A stretch of 64,000 nucleotides of DNA from Suillus spraguei (Eukaryota > Basidiomycota > Agaricomycetes > Boletales > Suillaceae). Positions 26,907 through 37,487 of the stretch are shown here, piece after piece (the first letter of the stretch is position 1; each line of letters opens with the position of its first letter). Below the pieces are notes generated by a model, which saw only the letters and a program-made list of their open reading frames with translations, made no database searches and had not been told where the DNA came from. The translations under genes were made by a program, and so were the position numbers. Where the stretch lies: positions 62,001 to 126,000 of the forward strand of contig JABCPU010000063.1 of the NCBI GenBank assembly GCA_016800925.1. The letters run 5' to 3'.

Positions 26907-27736
26907 ATATGTAAATTCTTGCAAATAGGTAGGATGGAGCGTTTCGAGACTCCATGATTGGACAATGATGGACGGTGGATTTCCCATCTTGATTGCAGGT
27001 TGGAAGCCTCGCGTAGTGGGATCCCATCGCAGTCCGGTTCCATGCGAAGTGCATAGCTGGGTGAATACTTCATTGATACGAGATGCACGTAATGACTCGC
27101 ATTGAGAAACGTTTCCATCAAACAAATTCTGTGTCCGTCAGATGCGTACTCAAAATATATCCTTCATTTTTTCAGCTTACGGGTCTCACGTACGCATGAT
27201 TCTAAGTGCATGCTTTAGATGTAAAGTCGGTAACCAGTACAACGAGCGGTGAGAATGCGAGTCTGCCGTAGGGACTTAGGCCAAATTCCGAGGATTATTA
27301 AAAATATACGGCATCTTATACTTATGCAAAATGGAGCGAGTAACAAAGGGAGAAAGTATGATGATAGCCGAGTGAAGGGCTGTGCTATATTGATAAAGGG
27401 CCTCGTGTGTAGAGATTAAATTAGAGTGTACAATTCAAAAGCGTATCCGATGTCATTCGAGAACTGAAGCTTTCCGAGTACTCATGCAAGGCGGACGCCG
27501 GATCAATCTACGAAGTAGATACCCTCTTCGCCCGCATATGTAGTTGCCAAGAGCCAAAGTTTAACACTTCAACACGTGACATAGGACAGATTGAATTCCA
27601 TTTTCATCACGCTTTACAGTTGGGCCATCATTCAAGCCTTTGTGCGACAACCCTCCAGATAACTATCGTCTACTAGATTACTTCTAGCCCAGCCAGTACT
27701 TTTATCATTGCATCTCGCGTATCACAACATTCATTA
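26907..27736. other. Spacer between the Maf gene and the NACHT gene
   Basis: About 830 bases, AT-rich in its middle. Minus-strand open frames overlapping the end of the Maf gene (27125-26819) are its antisense shadow plus flank. I see no further gene or repeat. Confidence 0.6.
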
Positions 27737-30156
27737 ATGGGCGACGATCAATGTCAGTACTTCCATTCTATCACTCACATGCTCTCTAATAATCTCTTTG
27801 ACAGCTTCTGAAGGAACTTGGGCGAGGTTGTCCTAGGTCGCTATCACAGCTGCTCAATATAACTCCCGCGAGCGTCAGCCCCACCCGAAATGCTTGCAAG
27901 GGACTCGAGTGGATCTCCTCAAATACCTCCACGGACGATACAAAAAAGAACCAACTCATTTGGCTGCATGGCACGGCTGGCGTTGGAAAATCTGCCGTTG
28001 CATTTACAGTAGCTGAAAAGATGAGAGGTCTAAAAGTGACCGAAGAGACGAATGACGAAAAGCGGCTAGCGGGAACTTTCTTCTTCTCGCGCAAACACAC
28101 TAAACGTTGCACGACTGGATATTTCTTTGCGACACTTGTCTACCAGCTTGCCATCAATTTTCCAAGCATCCAGCCAGATGTGAACAGAGCCATCCGCAAC
28201 CATCCATCCCGCTCTACTAGACCCAGACACGCCTCTCTGCGATCAGATGGAGATTCTCTTTCTCCAACCCCTCCGCAAACTTCAATTCAGATTGCGTGGA
28301 TGTTCTCCTTTGACGTTTGTTGTCGATGCCCTTGACAAATGCACATCCGAACCTGAGCTTACCGATCTCATCCTTTGTCTTGCACGGGCTCTTCATAAGC
28401 CTCATCTACCTGTAACCCCACATTCTGCTTACGAGTCGCTCAGAATCGCATATCCGTAAAGCCTTTCAGAACGAAGAGGTGTGCCCGCTGGTGCGCGAGG
28501 TACTAGTTAAAACTTCTGGGGAGGGCATTGCTACCATTATCTCGCTAGACGGTGCCGATGTTGACAATGACATATATATATGTTTACAACATTCATTCAG
28601 AGATCTGCAATGCCGCCATCCTGATTTCCCACAGCCATCGGGGGATGACCTTGCGAAGTTGGCGAGCCGAGCTGGCAGACGTTTCATCGTGGCGTCTACG
28701 ATGGATCCAAAGATCCCCGAGATCGGTTACAGCTGATGCTGGAACTGACGAGCGAGCTTCTAGCAGGAACGGAGGTGTACAAGTTATACAATTGTATCCT
28801 TTTCACATGTTCCGATCCTAGGCGGGCATACCTGCACTTGTCTATTGTTGCTGCACTTGCAGACCCTCTGCCGCTGTCACAAATCTCGAAACTTCTTGGC
28901 CCTGGTCAGGGGTGCGATGCCGAGACAACGCTAGCGCAGCTACGGTCTGTCATGGATATCCCTGGAGACAACACTTTCTCCGTGAATATATACACTCGTC
29001 CATTCGCGACTGTGTTTCTGATCCATCAAACTGCGGCCTCCCTCAAGTACGCAATATCACATTACCTGACCCTCACTCCCAATTCGCATGCATGTTCCTC
29101 TCTCCGCTTGATACAGGCGATCCCAAAAAGCACGGCTCTCTTAGATGCCTTCTCAGAACTGAAGAAGCAATGCAGCCTGAGGACCCCCATAAGTTAAAAG
29201 ATTCATTAGCGTTCATTGTTCAGCCACTAGATCCACTATCAGCTGTCATCTGCATGTTGTGGCTTCGGCGAGATCGCACTTCAGATTTACAATCTTGGCT
29301 GGGGACTGTGGATAGGCGTGCCTGGCTGCGGATTCAGGGAGGACGAGACTGGCTGCAGACCGAGGGAGGACAAGTCTGGCTGCAGACCGAAGGAGGACAA
29401 GTCTGGCTGCAGACTGATGGAGGACGAGACTGGCTGCAGACCGATGGAGGACGAGACTGGCTGGAAACTGGTGAGGGACGAGACTGGCTGCAGACCGAGA
29501 GAGGACGAGACTGGCTGCAGACACACAGAGGACGAAACTGGCTGCAGGCCGGGAGAGGACGAGACTGGCTACAGACTCCCTACGGTCAAGCGTGGCAGTC
29601 TATTCCTGCGACCTCCGTCTGGGTGACAATGGAAGAATTCTTGAAGACATCGGAAGAAATCAATGAGTATATCATTACCAGCGACGCGCCTTTATTGCCA
29701 GCTTTTCAAGTAATCCAGCTGTTCAAGACTTTGCCAGATTTCTTGATGTTTCCGGTCTTTCTAGCATTAAGACACCAGCATCATTCTACCTCCGCAATAT
29801 CCGAGAGCCTTCTTCTTCTACCGGACAAGGAGATAATTCATGCTATGAATGCCTTTGAGAGTTTCGCAAACGAAGCACTGGGACGCAGTCGAACAGCTTC
29901 CGACGCTTTCAAGTACGCCTGTCACAACCGGACTGCACATCTTTCGCGTGTCCCCAATCCATGGGATGGCGCTATCATCCATATATTCCAGGCTTTTTGG
30001 AATCATCATATTGTCCCCTGGCTGGAAATGGAGTGGTGTTTGAAGGGTCTGCGGTCTTGCCTTGTCAATTTATCTGAAGGGCAGAAACTTGTGAAGGTGT
30101 GTTTTAAATTCAACGATTCGAGGCAGCCACAACTGATGTCACCTTGTGTTCCATGA
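27737..30156 (+). pseudogene. Frame-broken NACHT-domain (NLR-like STAND) gene with WLQT tandem-repeat tail
   Basis: A STAND NTPase of the kind expanded in Agaricomycetes, where NLR-like proteins are thought to act in non-self recognition and immunity. Segments seen in order: RQPHPKCLQGTRVDLLKYL; P-loop LIWLHGTAGVGKSAVAFTVA; RLAGTFFFSRKHTKRC; Walker-B-like LTFVVDALDKC; THILLTSRSESHIRKAF; GEGIATIISLDGADVDNDIY; LASRAGRRFIVAST; AYLHLSIVAALADPLPLSQ; SSIRDCVSDPSN; then LAFIVQPLDPLSAVICMLWL, the 9-residue repeat tract, and TMEEFLKTSEEINEYI through WLEMEWCLKGLRSCL. These segments fall in different frames. Breaks lie near 27940, 28230, 28417 (an extra C in CCCC), 28700 and 29010, and another pair around 29060-29170. 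The codons either side of each break remain good, so inactivation is recent, or some breaks are assembly errors. The 414-codon frame from 28912 to 30156 is intact through the repeats. Confidence 0.85.
29309..29597 (+). repeat. 27-base coding tandem repeat, about ten copies (WLQTxGGRD)
   Basis: A 27-base unit (ggaggacgagactggctgcagaccg and variants) repeats about ten times without losing frame, encoding a nine-residue period WLQTEGGRD. Trp-Leu at the start of each unit and Gly at position 7 are nearly invariant, while the residues between (IQ, TE, TD, TG, TH, AG, TP and RD/QV/RN/QA) vary. The preceding SWLGTVDRRA and following AWQSIPATSVW look like diverged outer units. A repeat tail after a NACHT domain takes the position of the WD, ankyrin or TPR repeats in other fungal NLR-like proteins, so it is the likely recognition part. 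That role is inferred. Confidence 0.93.
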
Positions 30157-30471
30157 TATTTAGTCCATGATGTGATACCTTCGAATTCTCTCACGTTCAG
30201 CCTGGACTCTTGAGCTGTTGACATGCAGCCCGGCGCTAGCACTCGCGGACGTTTGACCTATTGTTATTGATACCAACCTCTAGTTCTCTCGAGCCCTTGA
30301 GCGGCGAGTCGCACGTTCAAAAAGCCTGTTTGCACCATTATACAGGATTGGCCCGGTCCTTTAGCCACATTTTGAATTGCATCCCACTGTACAGTAGGTC
30401 AAAATTTCAAAAATTGTGACAGACGGTAATATTTCAATATATATCTACCTGCTATAAAAACGGATGTAGTG
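30157..30471. other. Spacer between the NACHT pseudogene and the MITE
   Basis: About 315 bases with no recognisable feature beyond the 3' flank of the pseudogene; the last 100 bases are AT-rich. Confidence 0.6.
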
Positions 30472-30887
30472 CATCAGGAAATCATGAGTTTACTTATTCC
30501 TTACTTATTTCAAACTTTTCCCACTTATTTCAAATGGACCTACTTTTTTCTGAAATTTGACAACTGCTTCAAAATTGAGTATTCCAATATGTTTGTTGGG
30601 CCTGAGAGACAAGTTTCATTGCATAAGACCAACAATTAGTGACTAGTATGAAGCTCGAGTGACACATTAATGCTGATGATTTTATTTCTCAAATATTCTC
30701 TTGAGGTACCATTTTGCAAATTAAGAGTCCAATAATTTTATAGCACACATTTATAATGATGGCTAACAGATCCTGATAGTTCAGTTGGGACCAGGTGGTA
30801 ATTTAAGAGAAATAAGTAGATCCATTTGGAATAAGTGGGAAAAGTTTGAAATAAGTAAGGAATAGGTAAACTCATGATTTCCTGATG
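30472..30887. mobile_element. 416-base MITE with 74-base terminal inverted repeats
   Basis: The left end (30472-30545, catcaggaaatcatgagttt...) and the right end (30814-30887) are inverted copies of 74 bases differing at three positions. The inside, about 270 bases, is AT-rich with no reading frame. Long, nearly identical inverted ends around a small non-coding core define a MITE and imply a fairly recent insertion. A target-site duplication is not clear from the flanks (gtagtg left, tgtgtt right), so the superfamily cannot be named. Confidence 0.88.
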
Positions 30888-31439
30888 TGTGTTGTATCAA
30901 GACCATTGAAAACAGCATTATGTTCGAGTTCACTAGTCCTTGCGCCACCTCGATTTAGATGTCACATCAAAAATATTAGGAAAACCCTCGTTAACTAGAG
31001 GGATTTAGATAGATTGTTGAAAACTATCAAAATCGGCACTAGTTAGTGGCAATTGTCCAAAACCAATGCAATGTCATCAGTAGTAATGGCCAGAGCAAGT
31101 CAAGCTACAAGACAATAACATGCCTCAGTGAGCAGTGATGTGCAGGTCCGGTTTGGCCTGAAAGCCCTGGGTTAGGCTTGGTTTGGGGGGCTTCAGCTTT
31201 GCAAACCTCAGGGCTAGCCGTGGGCTGAAGCTTGCAGGCCAAAGTTGCGACTTGGCTTTCAAGAACCAAACAAGTCAAAATTCAAAGTATGTTTGTAACC
31301 TGTTCGTACTCTTGCTCACTGCAAAATTCCCCTGAATTATCGAAGAATTATGTGGGAGCTGCTAGGGCGACGCCGATACTCGTTGTCCTGCATGATACGG
31401 GAATCATGCATGGACATGACTGCTAGGTGACCCACAAAA
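30888..31439. other. Repeat-like spacer with G/T-rich imperfect inverted words
   Basis: Around 31140-31260 words such as agccctggg, ggcttcagc, cagggctagcc and gctgaag recur in both orientations, giving potential hairpins (cttcagc with gctgaag). This composition is unlike the flanking genes and fits transposon-derived DNA. No coding sequence is seen. Confidence 0.4.
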
Positions 31440-32290
31440 GACCATGTCTGTTAGCTTAGCTCTCAGACTAGTCAACCCATACCTTGGTACCATACCTTGG
31501 TTCAAAACACTTCCAGACATTTCTGCTGATTCACAAATCTGTGTTACAAGAACACCTTCTTGTGCCCCTACTATCATTTTTCCTCCTATGTGTTGCTGTC
31601 TACTCTCATCCTGACGAGGCCTCCATCCTCGTCCTCCGCTATCTTGTCTGGCTTGCCATCATCACTCCTTACCTTGCCTATGCTCGCCTCCTCCACCATT
31701 GCTGAACATGCCCCCTTCACACGCCTTCTACCTCCTTCGCGCCTATACGCGTCTCTCGCGCTTTGCGCACTTCAAGCGCCTTCTCTGTGCTTGCCGCATT
31801 ACCTTGCGCTTCAACACGCGCACCCTCTTGGTTCATGGGAACCCCTTGTCTGTTCTCAAAGACATCTTGGTTTTGTCTTATGCTTTATCCTTTTATCATT
31901 TACCTTTCTTGACTTGTGCGTCGCCTCATTGGCTCGTACCCTTTATACCCTCGGCTCTGCACTTATGACTCCCTTTCGCACATGCATGCATTCATTGGTT
32001 CATACGCCTCTGACTCGTTTATGAGCATGTGTCTTCCTATTGGTTATCTGACTTCATACCTAATTCAGTGATACTTACGTATTCGCACCCCGCTTCAATC
32101 TTATGTATAAATATGTGCAGATAACCTTTGTACTTCTTTAACTTGAATCTACTTGATCTTCGACCCTGAACTTCCTTTTGATAAGCTTTTCATAAGCTTA
32201 TTGTCTCTATTCAAACTTCATAGAAGCTCATTGCTTCTACATCTTTGATCATCATCAAGAACCTTGTCTCAGTGACGTAGGTCATGAGAC
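31440..32290. mobile_element. Probable LTR-retrotransposon remnant (first LTR-like block)
   Basis: A C/T-rich block (open frame 31560-32024 is low-complexity and unlikely to be coding) leads to a promoter-like tatgtataaatatg at about 32101 and a T-rich run with aagcttttcataagctt. Such a promoter followed by a T-rich leader is the layout of a fungal LTR. No protease, reverse transcriptase or integrase is present, and I could not fix exact ends or a target duplication, so this is tentative. Confidence 0.3.
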
Positions 32291-33070
32291 AGTGCATAGC
32301 GCCCACCTCCAACCAATGCAACTAGCGCACTCCGTGCTAGGAGACCGATACGCATGGGCCGCCACTCTTGATAGAGCGCCCATCGCAGACACCACTCAAG
32401 TTCCTTAGCGCCTGGCTAGGTCACTAACAATCTGCATTGTTTGAAGAAAAGTCATATGTGAGATGGGAATCACATAATGACCTAGTTGATGTGAGAAGAA
32501 GATTGAAGGTTTAGGTATAGCCTTACCTTTGGCTTATTCACTTTGGCTAGAGAAAACCATAGAGAAAAGTTCAAAGCCTACAAAAACCTATTAAAAACAA
32601 CCTATGTTTCACCTGTTTCCATTGTACTATTATTCTTGTCTCTTCTTCTCCATTTTTCCCTTACTATTTCTTACTATTAGGATGCCTTGACACCCCAAAC
32701 ACTTCATAAAATTGTACCCACAGGGTATGATATCATACTGATGTCACTTCATTTTGGACAGTTCCATTTCACTTCTAGAACATTCTGCTCCACTATGATG
32801 TCATATATGATGTCATGGCTCCACCTTTTCCTTTTATTCCTATTCTTTTGAGTTTGGATGAATATTTTGATTGGTTCTCTCTATATTAGCTTACATGACT
32901 ATTTTCCCATGCTACATGTATAAAAGGAGAGCCCATTCTCCCCCAAAAAAATAGGATCTCCCACTTGTCACTATATTTCAGGAGTAAATATTTCTCAAGG
33001 CTTGCAAAGTTAGTCACTTTGAAGCATTGTTAAACCAAGTGTAACAAATTCCCTTGAGACCATTGTTATA

Positions 33071-33111
33071 CTATTTTCAAAGCTAGGTATACGATATACC
33101 TAGGAAAATAG
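33071..33111. other. Long perfect-stem hairpin in the LTR-like block
   Basis: Arms ctaggtata (33083-33091) and tatacctag (33095-33103) pair perfectly around a cga loop. Outside them ctattttc (33071-33078) pairs with gaaaatag (33104-33111), leaving only aaag unpaired on one side. This gives a 17 base-pair stem with one four-base bulge. Confidence 0.85.
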
Positions 33112-33216
33112 TCAGTTGTATTAGAGACCACGTCTCTCCAGTTCATATCTTTGACCAGCCACTATCTGGTCCATGTATTCTATTCTCATATCTTTGAGAA
33201 TACTATCCCAGTCCAT

Positions 33217-33400
33217 TGTCTAGAAGGTTCATTCCTAGACAACTCTATCCAAGTTCCCAAGTCTAGTGCCTAGAAGGATCATTCCTAGACAAATCTACCC
33301 AAGTTCCCAAGTCCACTGCCTAGAAGGTTCATTCCTAGGCCAATCTATTTCACACCCAGTTTATTGTCTAGAAGGATCTTTCCTAGACAAATCTATCCAC
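33217..33400. repeat. Four tandem 47-50 base units, each with a GTCTAG/CTAGAC hairpin
   Basis: The unit begins gtctagaagg or gcctagaagg, continues ttcattcctagac, then aatctatccaagttccc or a variant. Four copies are visible. In each, gtctag near the start pairs with ctagac (or a variant) 11 bases later, so the transcript would form four small hairpins. They sit downstream of the TATA box of the LTR-like block. Confidence 0.8.
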
Positions 33401-33716
33401 GTACACCCAGTTCCCAGCCTGGACAGTCTACCCTAGGCTCAGTTTTCCAAGAGCAGATTTCTGAAGATAGCTCCGCCTAAGTTAATCACTAGATTGGTTT
33501 AGCAGGCCTCCCAAGAACTCACACATTATCTACCACGAAAACTAGAAAAGTCGTAGACCATGTTAATCAAGGACTGGCAAGAAGTCTTATCCCAGTGTAA
33601 TTGTGGTGTCATTACATTCCTTACACACTTTTATATAAGACCCTCGGTTATCAAGACACCGGTGGTAGAAACACTGTGACCAGCCCTTCTATGAGGCAAA
33701 CCATTGATAGAAGGAT

Positions 33717-35248
33717 CGGTAAAACTGAGTTTGAATTTGGATAAGAGCAGATTCTCAGAGTAATGTGACGTCTGTCCAATGAGAAAACAAGTGTTTTTCA
33801 GGATGACACGAAATAAACGATATAATTTTCTTGCTATTGACACGACGCAAATTATACCTGCAAATTCAATGGACCAATCTTCCATCATCCAAGCCATTCA
33901 CAATGCTTCTCTTGATGCACTGGATCGTTTTGCGCGTGATTTAATCAAAAAACGAGTCCCTATCAATTATATTCAGACACTCAATAATAACGACAAAACG
34001 GATGCGCTACAAGCATGCTTGATTGTCTATGTTCTGACGTCAATGGCCATAGTACCACATTAATTCCAGCTCGAAGCTGTTCTGGTGACGCTGAATGGTC
34101 AAGACAGTGTTATAACTGTGCAGCATGCAGCAAGCTTTTCAAGCAGCATGAGGAGGGACATGAATGAGATGCAGATACCACATTTGTACAGGGCTTCAAT
34201 TGTTTGCCTTGAAGCCCCATTTGTCCAGAGAAACAGCGTGAAGGGAGCTGTAAGAAAGGTACTGTGATGTGAGCGCTGAGAGGCAAGCTGTGTGATAATG
34301 ACATTGCACGCCTTTAAGAAGTCAAGATTTATCAATTCAAAGATGTAATGACAACAAAGACGGGGTGCATCATACAATGGTACAGTCCTTGATCTTATTC
34401 TTGGCTCTCGCATTATCGGTCTGAGCTGCACAGCAAAGGATATGGTGTAGGACAGGTGCTTTCGGCACAACAACATTTTGCATGGTTGAATTGAGGTCCC
34501 ATGTCGACAGAAACTCTGGAGTCATGGAGTCGAGTGTCTCGTGGAGAGCCTCCTTGACCATATCCATCTCGTTACTGACAGTATCCGATACATAAGCAAT
34601 TGCATGGGGACGGCACCAGTCCAGTATCCAAGCTTGACCCCGCGAGTCTGCAAATAAGCGGTCGAACATCTTCTCGAGTTTTCCTTTTTGGCCTTGCCAC
34701 GTAGAACTCTCCTTCTCCTGCCTAGAATGGTTGTAAATTCAGTTGCGATTGTAGGCAAAATCAAGTTCCGAAGGGTCCAGGATCGTGAGTATGAAGTCCA
34801 TGATTGATATGCAGCCATCACAGAGAATTTTGACAGCAGACTTGATGCGTTTGTGTGACGATAGTTGTGGGAAAGGGGCTGGAGCAATGTGAGAGACATC
34901 CAGGGGTTCATTCATTGTGATATCAACAAAACCAGAGTCCATGGAACAATTGAAGTCGGCATTCAGAATTTTCAATGAGCCTCGCATTCTGATTGCAAGT
35001 TGGAATTACAGCACAGAGAGCAATTAATAGTGATAGCAGAAGATCATAGATATAAACATGGAGTGGTGGACGAATGAGGCTGCCCAGCAGCTGGCAACCT
35101 AGCGTACTCGAACATCGCCCTCAATCAGAGACTTAGCAGTAAGTTAAGTTAGCAAAAGCTCACGTGATTCTGATATTCCTAAACGGACTTATTCATCACG
35201 TTACTCTGAGAATCCGCTCTTGATCCAAATTCAAACTCAGTTTTACTG
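33717..35248. mobile_element. TIR-bounded DNA element of 1.5 kb carrying a DUF6589-like fragment
   Basis: Left end 33719-33768 starts gtaaaactgagtttgaattt; the right end, 35196-35246, is its inverted copy with two substitutions and one inserted base over 51 positions. One flanking base pair beyond is also similar (c-g-g versus c-a-g). Inside lies a minus-strand DUF6589-like reading frame that is truncated, and a short unrelated plus-strand frame (33779-34063). The structure is that of a non-autonomous DNA transposon derived from a larger element. No convincing target duplication is seen. Confidence 0.8.
34099..34987 (-). pseudogene. Truncated DUF6589-like transposon-associated protein
   Basis: The frame begins at 34987 (MRGSLKILNADFNCSMDSGF) and runs through ILDPSELDFAYNRN; the next part is KLEKMFDRLFADSRGQAWIL, DWCRPHAIAYVSDTVSNEMD, DSMTPEFLSTWDLN and AAQTDNARAKNK. 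A likely intron (34373 to about 34312) joins DCTI to ACNVIITQLASQRSHHSTF and FTLFLWTNGASRQTIEALYK. The similarity then stops at LEKLAACC and the frame ends at 34099. From memory this matches the start of the large DUF6589-containing proteins abundant in mushroom genomes; the C-terminal domain itself is missing. About 270 residues remain of a protein that is usually much longer. Confidence 0.5.
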
Positions 35249-37487
35249 AGGTATGTTTATCTTGCAGACTCGTACTTAGACTTCGTACTGATGTAGACTA
35301 GACACTCGTTGTTCTAGGTACATACTCAATGCATTAGCGTTTGTTCCACTCGCTGAGACACTCGTTCTAGCCTTTATCGGCGGGTATGATAATGGGCGTC
35401 TTAGTACGCACAATACACACACCTCTGAAGCTTAGAGAAAAAAGACACCCAGAGTCCCTCCAAAGTACACCTCGACAGCGCCCAATGTCACCAACCTCCA
35501 CACCCCCACCTACATGAGGCCCCATCTATAGCATTTTGAGCAGATGGACATTGAAATCGGCAGTTTCACAGCCCATATGTAAGTGCCCTGTCGATAATCT
35601 CGCCTAAAAGTTCACTATTGTGACGAGCGGACCTTCATGTCCCCAGGCACGCATCCACCGTCTGAGAGGCTAGACGCATCGTTTCTCTGACTCCAGTGTC
35701 CAGCCATCCAATAAGATAATCTCGACACGAGGCCAAGTACCAGGTGCAAGAGTCCCATGTTTGGTATTGGTGTTGTGTATCGCCAGATTCAGCAAACAAG
35801 CTTCTCCGCGTTTTGGAATGCCCAAATAAATGGTGCAGCAGGTAGCCATCCTTCGGCTGTGCCATCGTGCAACCGGAGCTGTTTCACGAGTGAAAATTTT
35901 GGCTCCCTTGGACTCCAGAAGTTAGATCCTCTACTCCAATCATGTTATCCACATTGTTATGCCATAGAATCCCGAGATGTTCGAGAAGTGGCGCATGTAA
36001 GGTTTCGCAATGGATTATTACCGTCCGTTAACAGGGCGTACTGATACTATCATTCTCTTCATTGTCACAGTCAACATCTGGACTAGGTTTTCTAGTGCAT
36101 TGGTTGATAGAAAAAGGAGCCACAGGTCCTCGCCACTCAGCAGGAGCGACACTGGTCTCAAGGACCTCGGCGAACGTAAGCTGAAGAACCAGCCCGAAGA
36201 CATAGTGTTCGTTTGTACTATGTTGCCAAGTTCCGACGAGATGGCGCGGAGTCTTGATTAGGAATGGAATCTCAAGTCTATCATTAGTCCGATAGAACGC
36301 CTGCTCAAGCCTGAGCATCGGACTTCCTTTGATTGAGACTTCTGTGAGGGCAGGAGCGAACACACCGATAGGATTTGTCAAAAGGGCTGAGAGATATTGC
36401 AAATTCTTAGGCTGCCCAAACCTCGGAATAAATGATACCAAGAATACTAGGAAGAATTGCCTCGCTCGATAGATGGATTCAGCAACGTTTGATAGATGGC
36501 CAATGACAAAATGTGACGGCAATGGAGTGATCTGATGAGTCTAAGGTATCTGAAGATTGTTGTCTTGGATGTGATGAATACATTAATATTGGTCCAAAAT
36601 TCTAATGAGGAGAGGGCAAGGTAATGCCAAGTCCCGCAGACTCTAGAAAACGGCTAACTTGAATGGAAGGGAGCCACTTGTACTAGTAGGAGCTTCCCCA
36701 GCACTCACTTTTGTCGAAAGACATCGAGAAGAATCTCATTTGGTAACTGGGTAATGGGCGCTGCGCGTATCGACCCGTAATGCTAGCTGTTCTTGAAGTG
36801 TGACGAGAGCCGGGTTCACATAATATAGCCCAAAGATTTCTGTGTGTCCTGTCTTCTGGTCATCTATCACTGAAGTGTCAGAGCAGCCAAACACCATAAG
36901 TCACCGCGCAAACTTCTTATGCACGAGTTCTATTTTTTTTGACAACTAATACTGATGCGCTTTGTTGAAAGTGACACCGCTGCAGAAGGAAAAAAACTGA
37001 ATTTAAAAGTTGATGAGGCTCCTGCCATGCGGCGTATGCCTAGTCCGCGCCTTGTGGTTGAGTTCACCGTGTCCGATCTAGCAAATGTAATATTTACATA
37101 CTCGAACAAAGTACATCCAATCAATGCTTGAAGCTTGGACGCTGCGAGCCTTGTGTATACCCTTCGACTTCAAATAAACATTTCGGAAAAGGTGAGTACT
37201 CAGCGTTATTTAGAGTTTTACACAAGTATGTGTTGGCGCAGAGAACGTAGCTGTGAATGGTCGTGAATGGTCGTAATCAATCGTAAAAGTAGAGTGCTAT
37301 GGGAAGAGATTATCGAGGGAGCCGAAGCATAACACGTAAGGGGGAAAATTGGAGGTAAGATGAAAGTTAGATACGTGTCGCAATTTCGAGGGATGATATA
37401 CGAATACAACTGTTTGGAGCAGAGTAAGGGTCAACATGTCAAAAATATCGAGGTATCCGTGGAAGATCGACTGGATGGGTACCAAGA
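35249..37487. other. 2.2 kb interval with only uncertain open frames
   Basis: Two minus-strand frames stand out by length: 36522-36028 (164 codons, MPSHFVIGHLSNVAESIYR) and 35865-35635 (76 codons, MAQPKDGYLLHHLFGHSKT). I recognise neither, and no convincing splicing joins them. They could be one diverged fungal-specific gene or remnants next to the transposon island. The stretch 36523-37487 shows nothing else. Confidence 0.35.

Larger units (their letters stand above)
32690..33630. mobile_element. Probable solo LTR (second LTR-like block) with hairpins and a 50-base tandem repeat
   Basis: From tgacacccc near 32690 to ttacaca near 33628. It contains a TATA box (tgtataaaaggagagccc, about 32918-32935), a leader-like tract, a long hairpin at 33071-33111 and four copies of a 47-50 base unit at 33217-33400. 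No coding domain of a retrotransposon is present, so a solo LTR is the simplest reading. A precise target duplication was not found. Confidence 0.4.

Noticed and set aside
26819..27125. Three overlapping minus-strand frames at the end of the Maf gene
   Set aside because: Antisense shadows of the last Maf exon.
29246..29526. Minus-strand and alternative plus-strand frames across the WLQT repeat
   Set aside because: Any frame stays open because the unit is 27 bases; only the WLQT frame connects to conserved sequence on both sides.
31560..32024. A 154-codon plus-strand open frame
   Set aside because: Pyrimidine-rich LTR-like DNA; composition explains the Leu/Ser/Pro content.
33217..33400. Possible CRISPR array (regular 50-base units with palindromic words)
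   Set aside because: Units are contiguous imperfect tandem repeats without unique spacers, in a eukaryotic LTR-like context.
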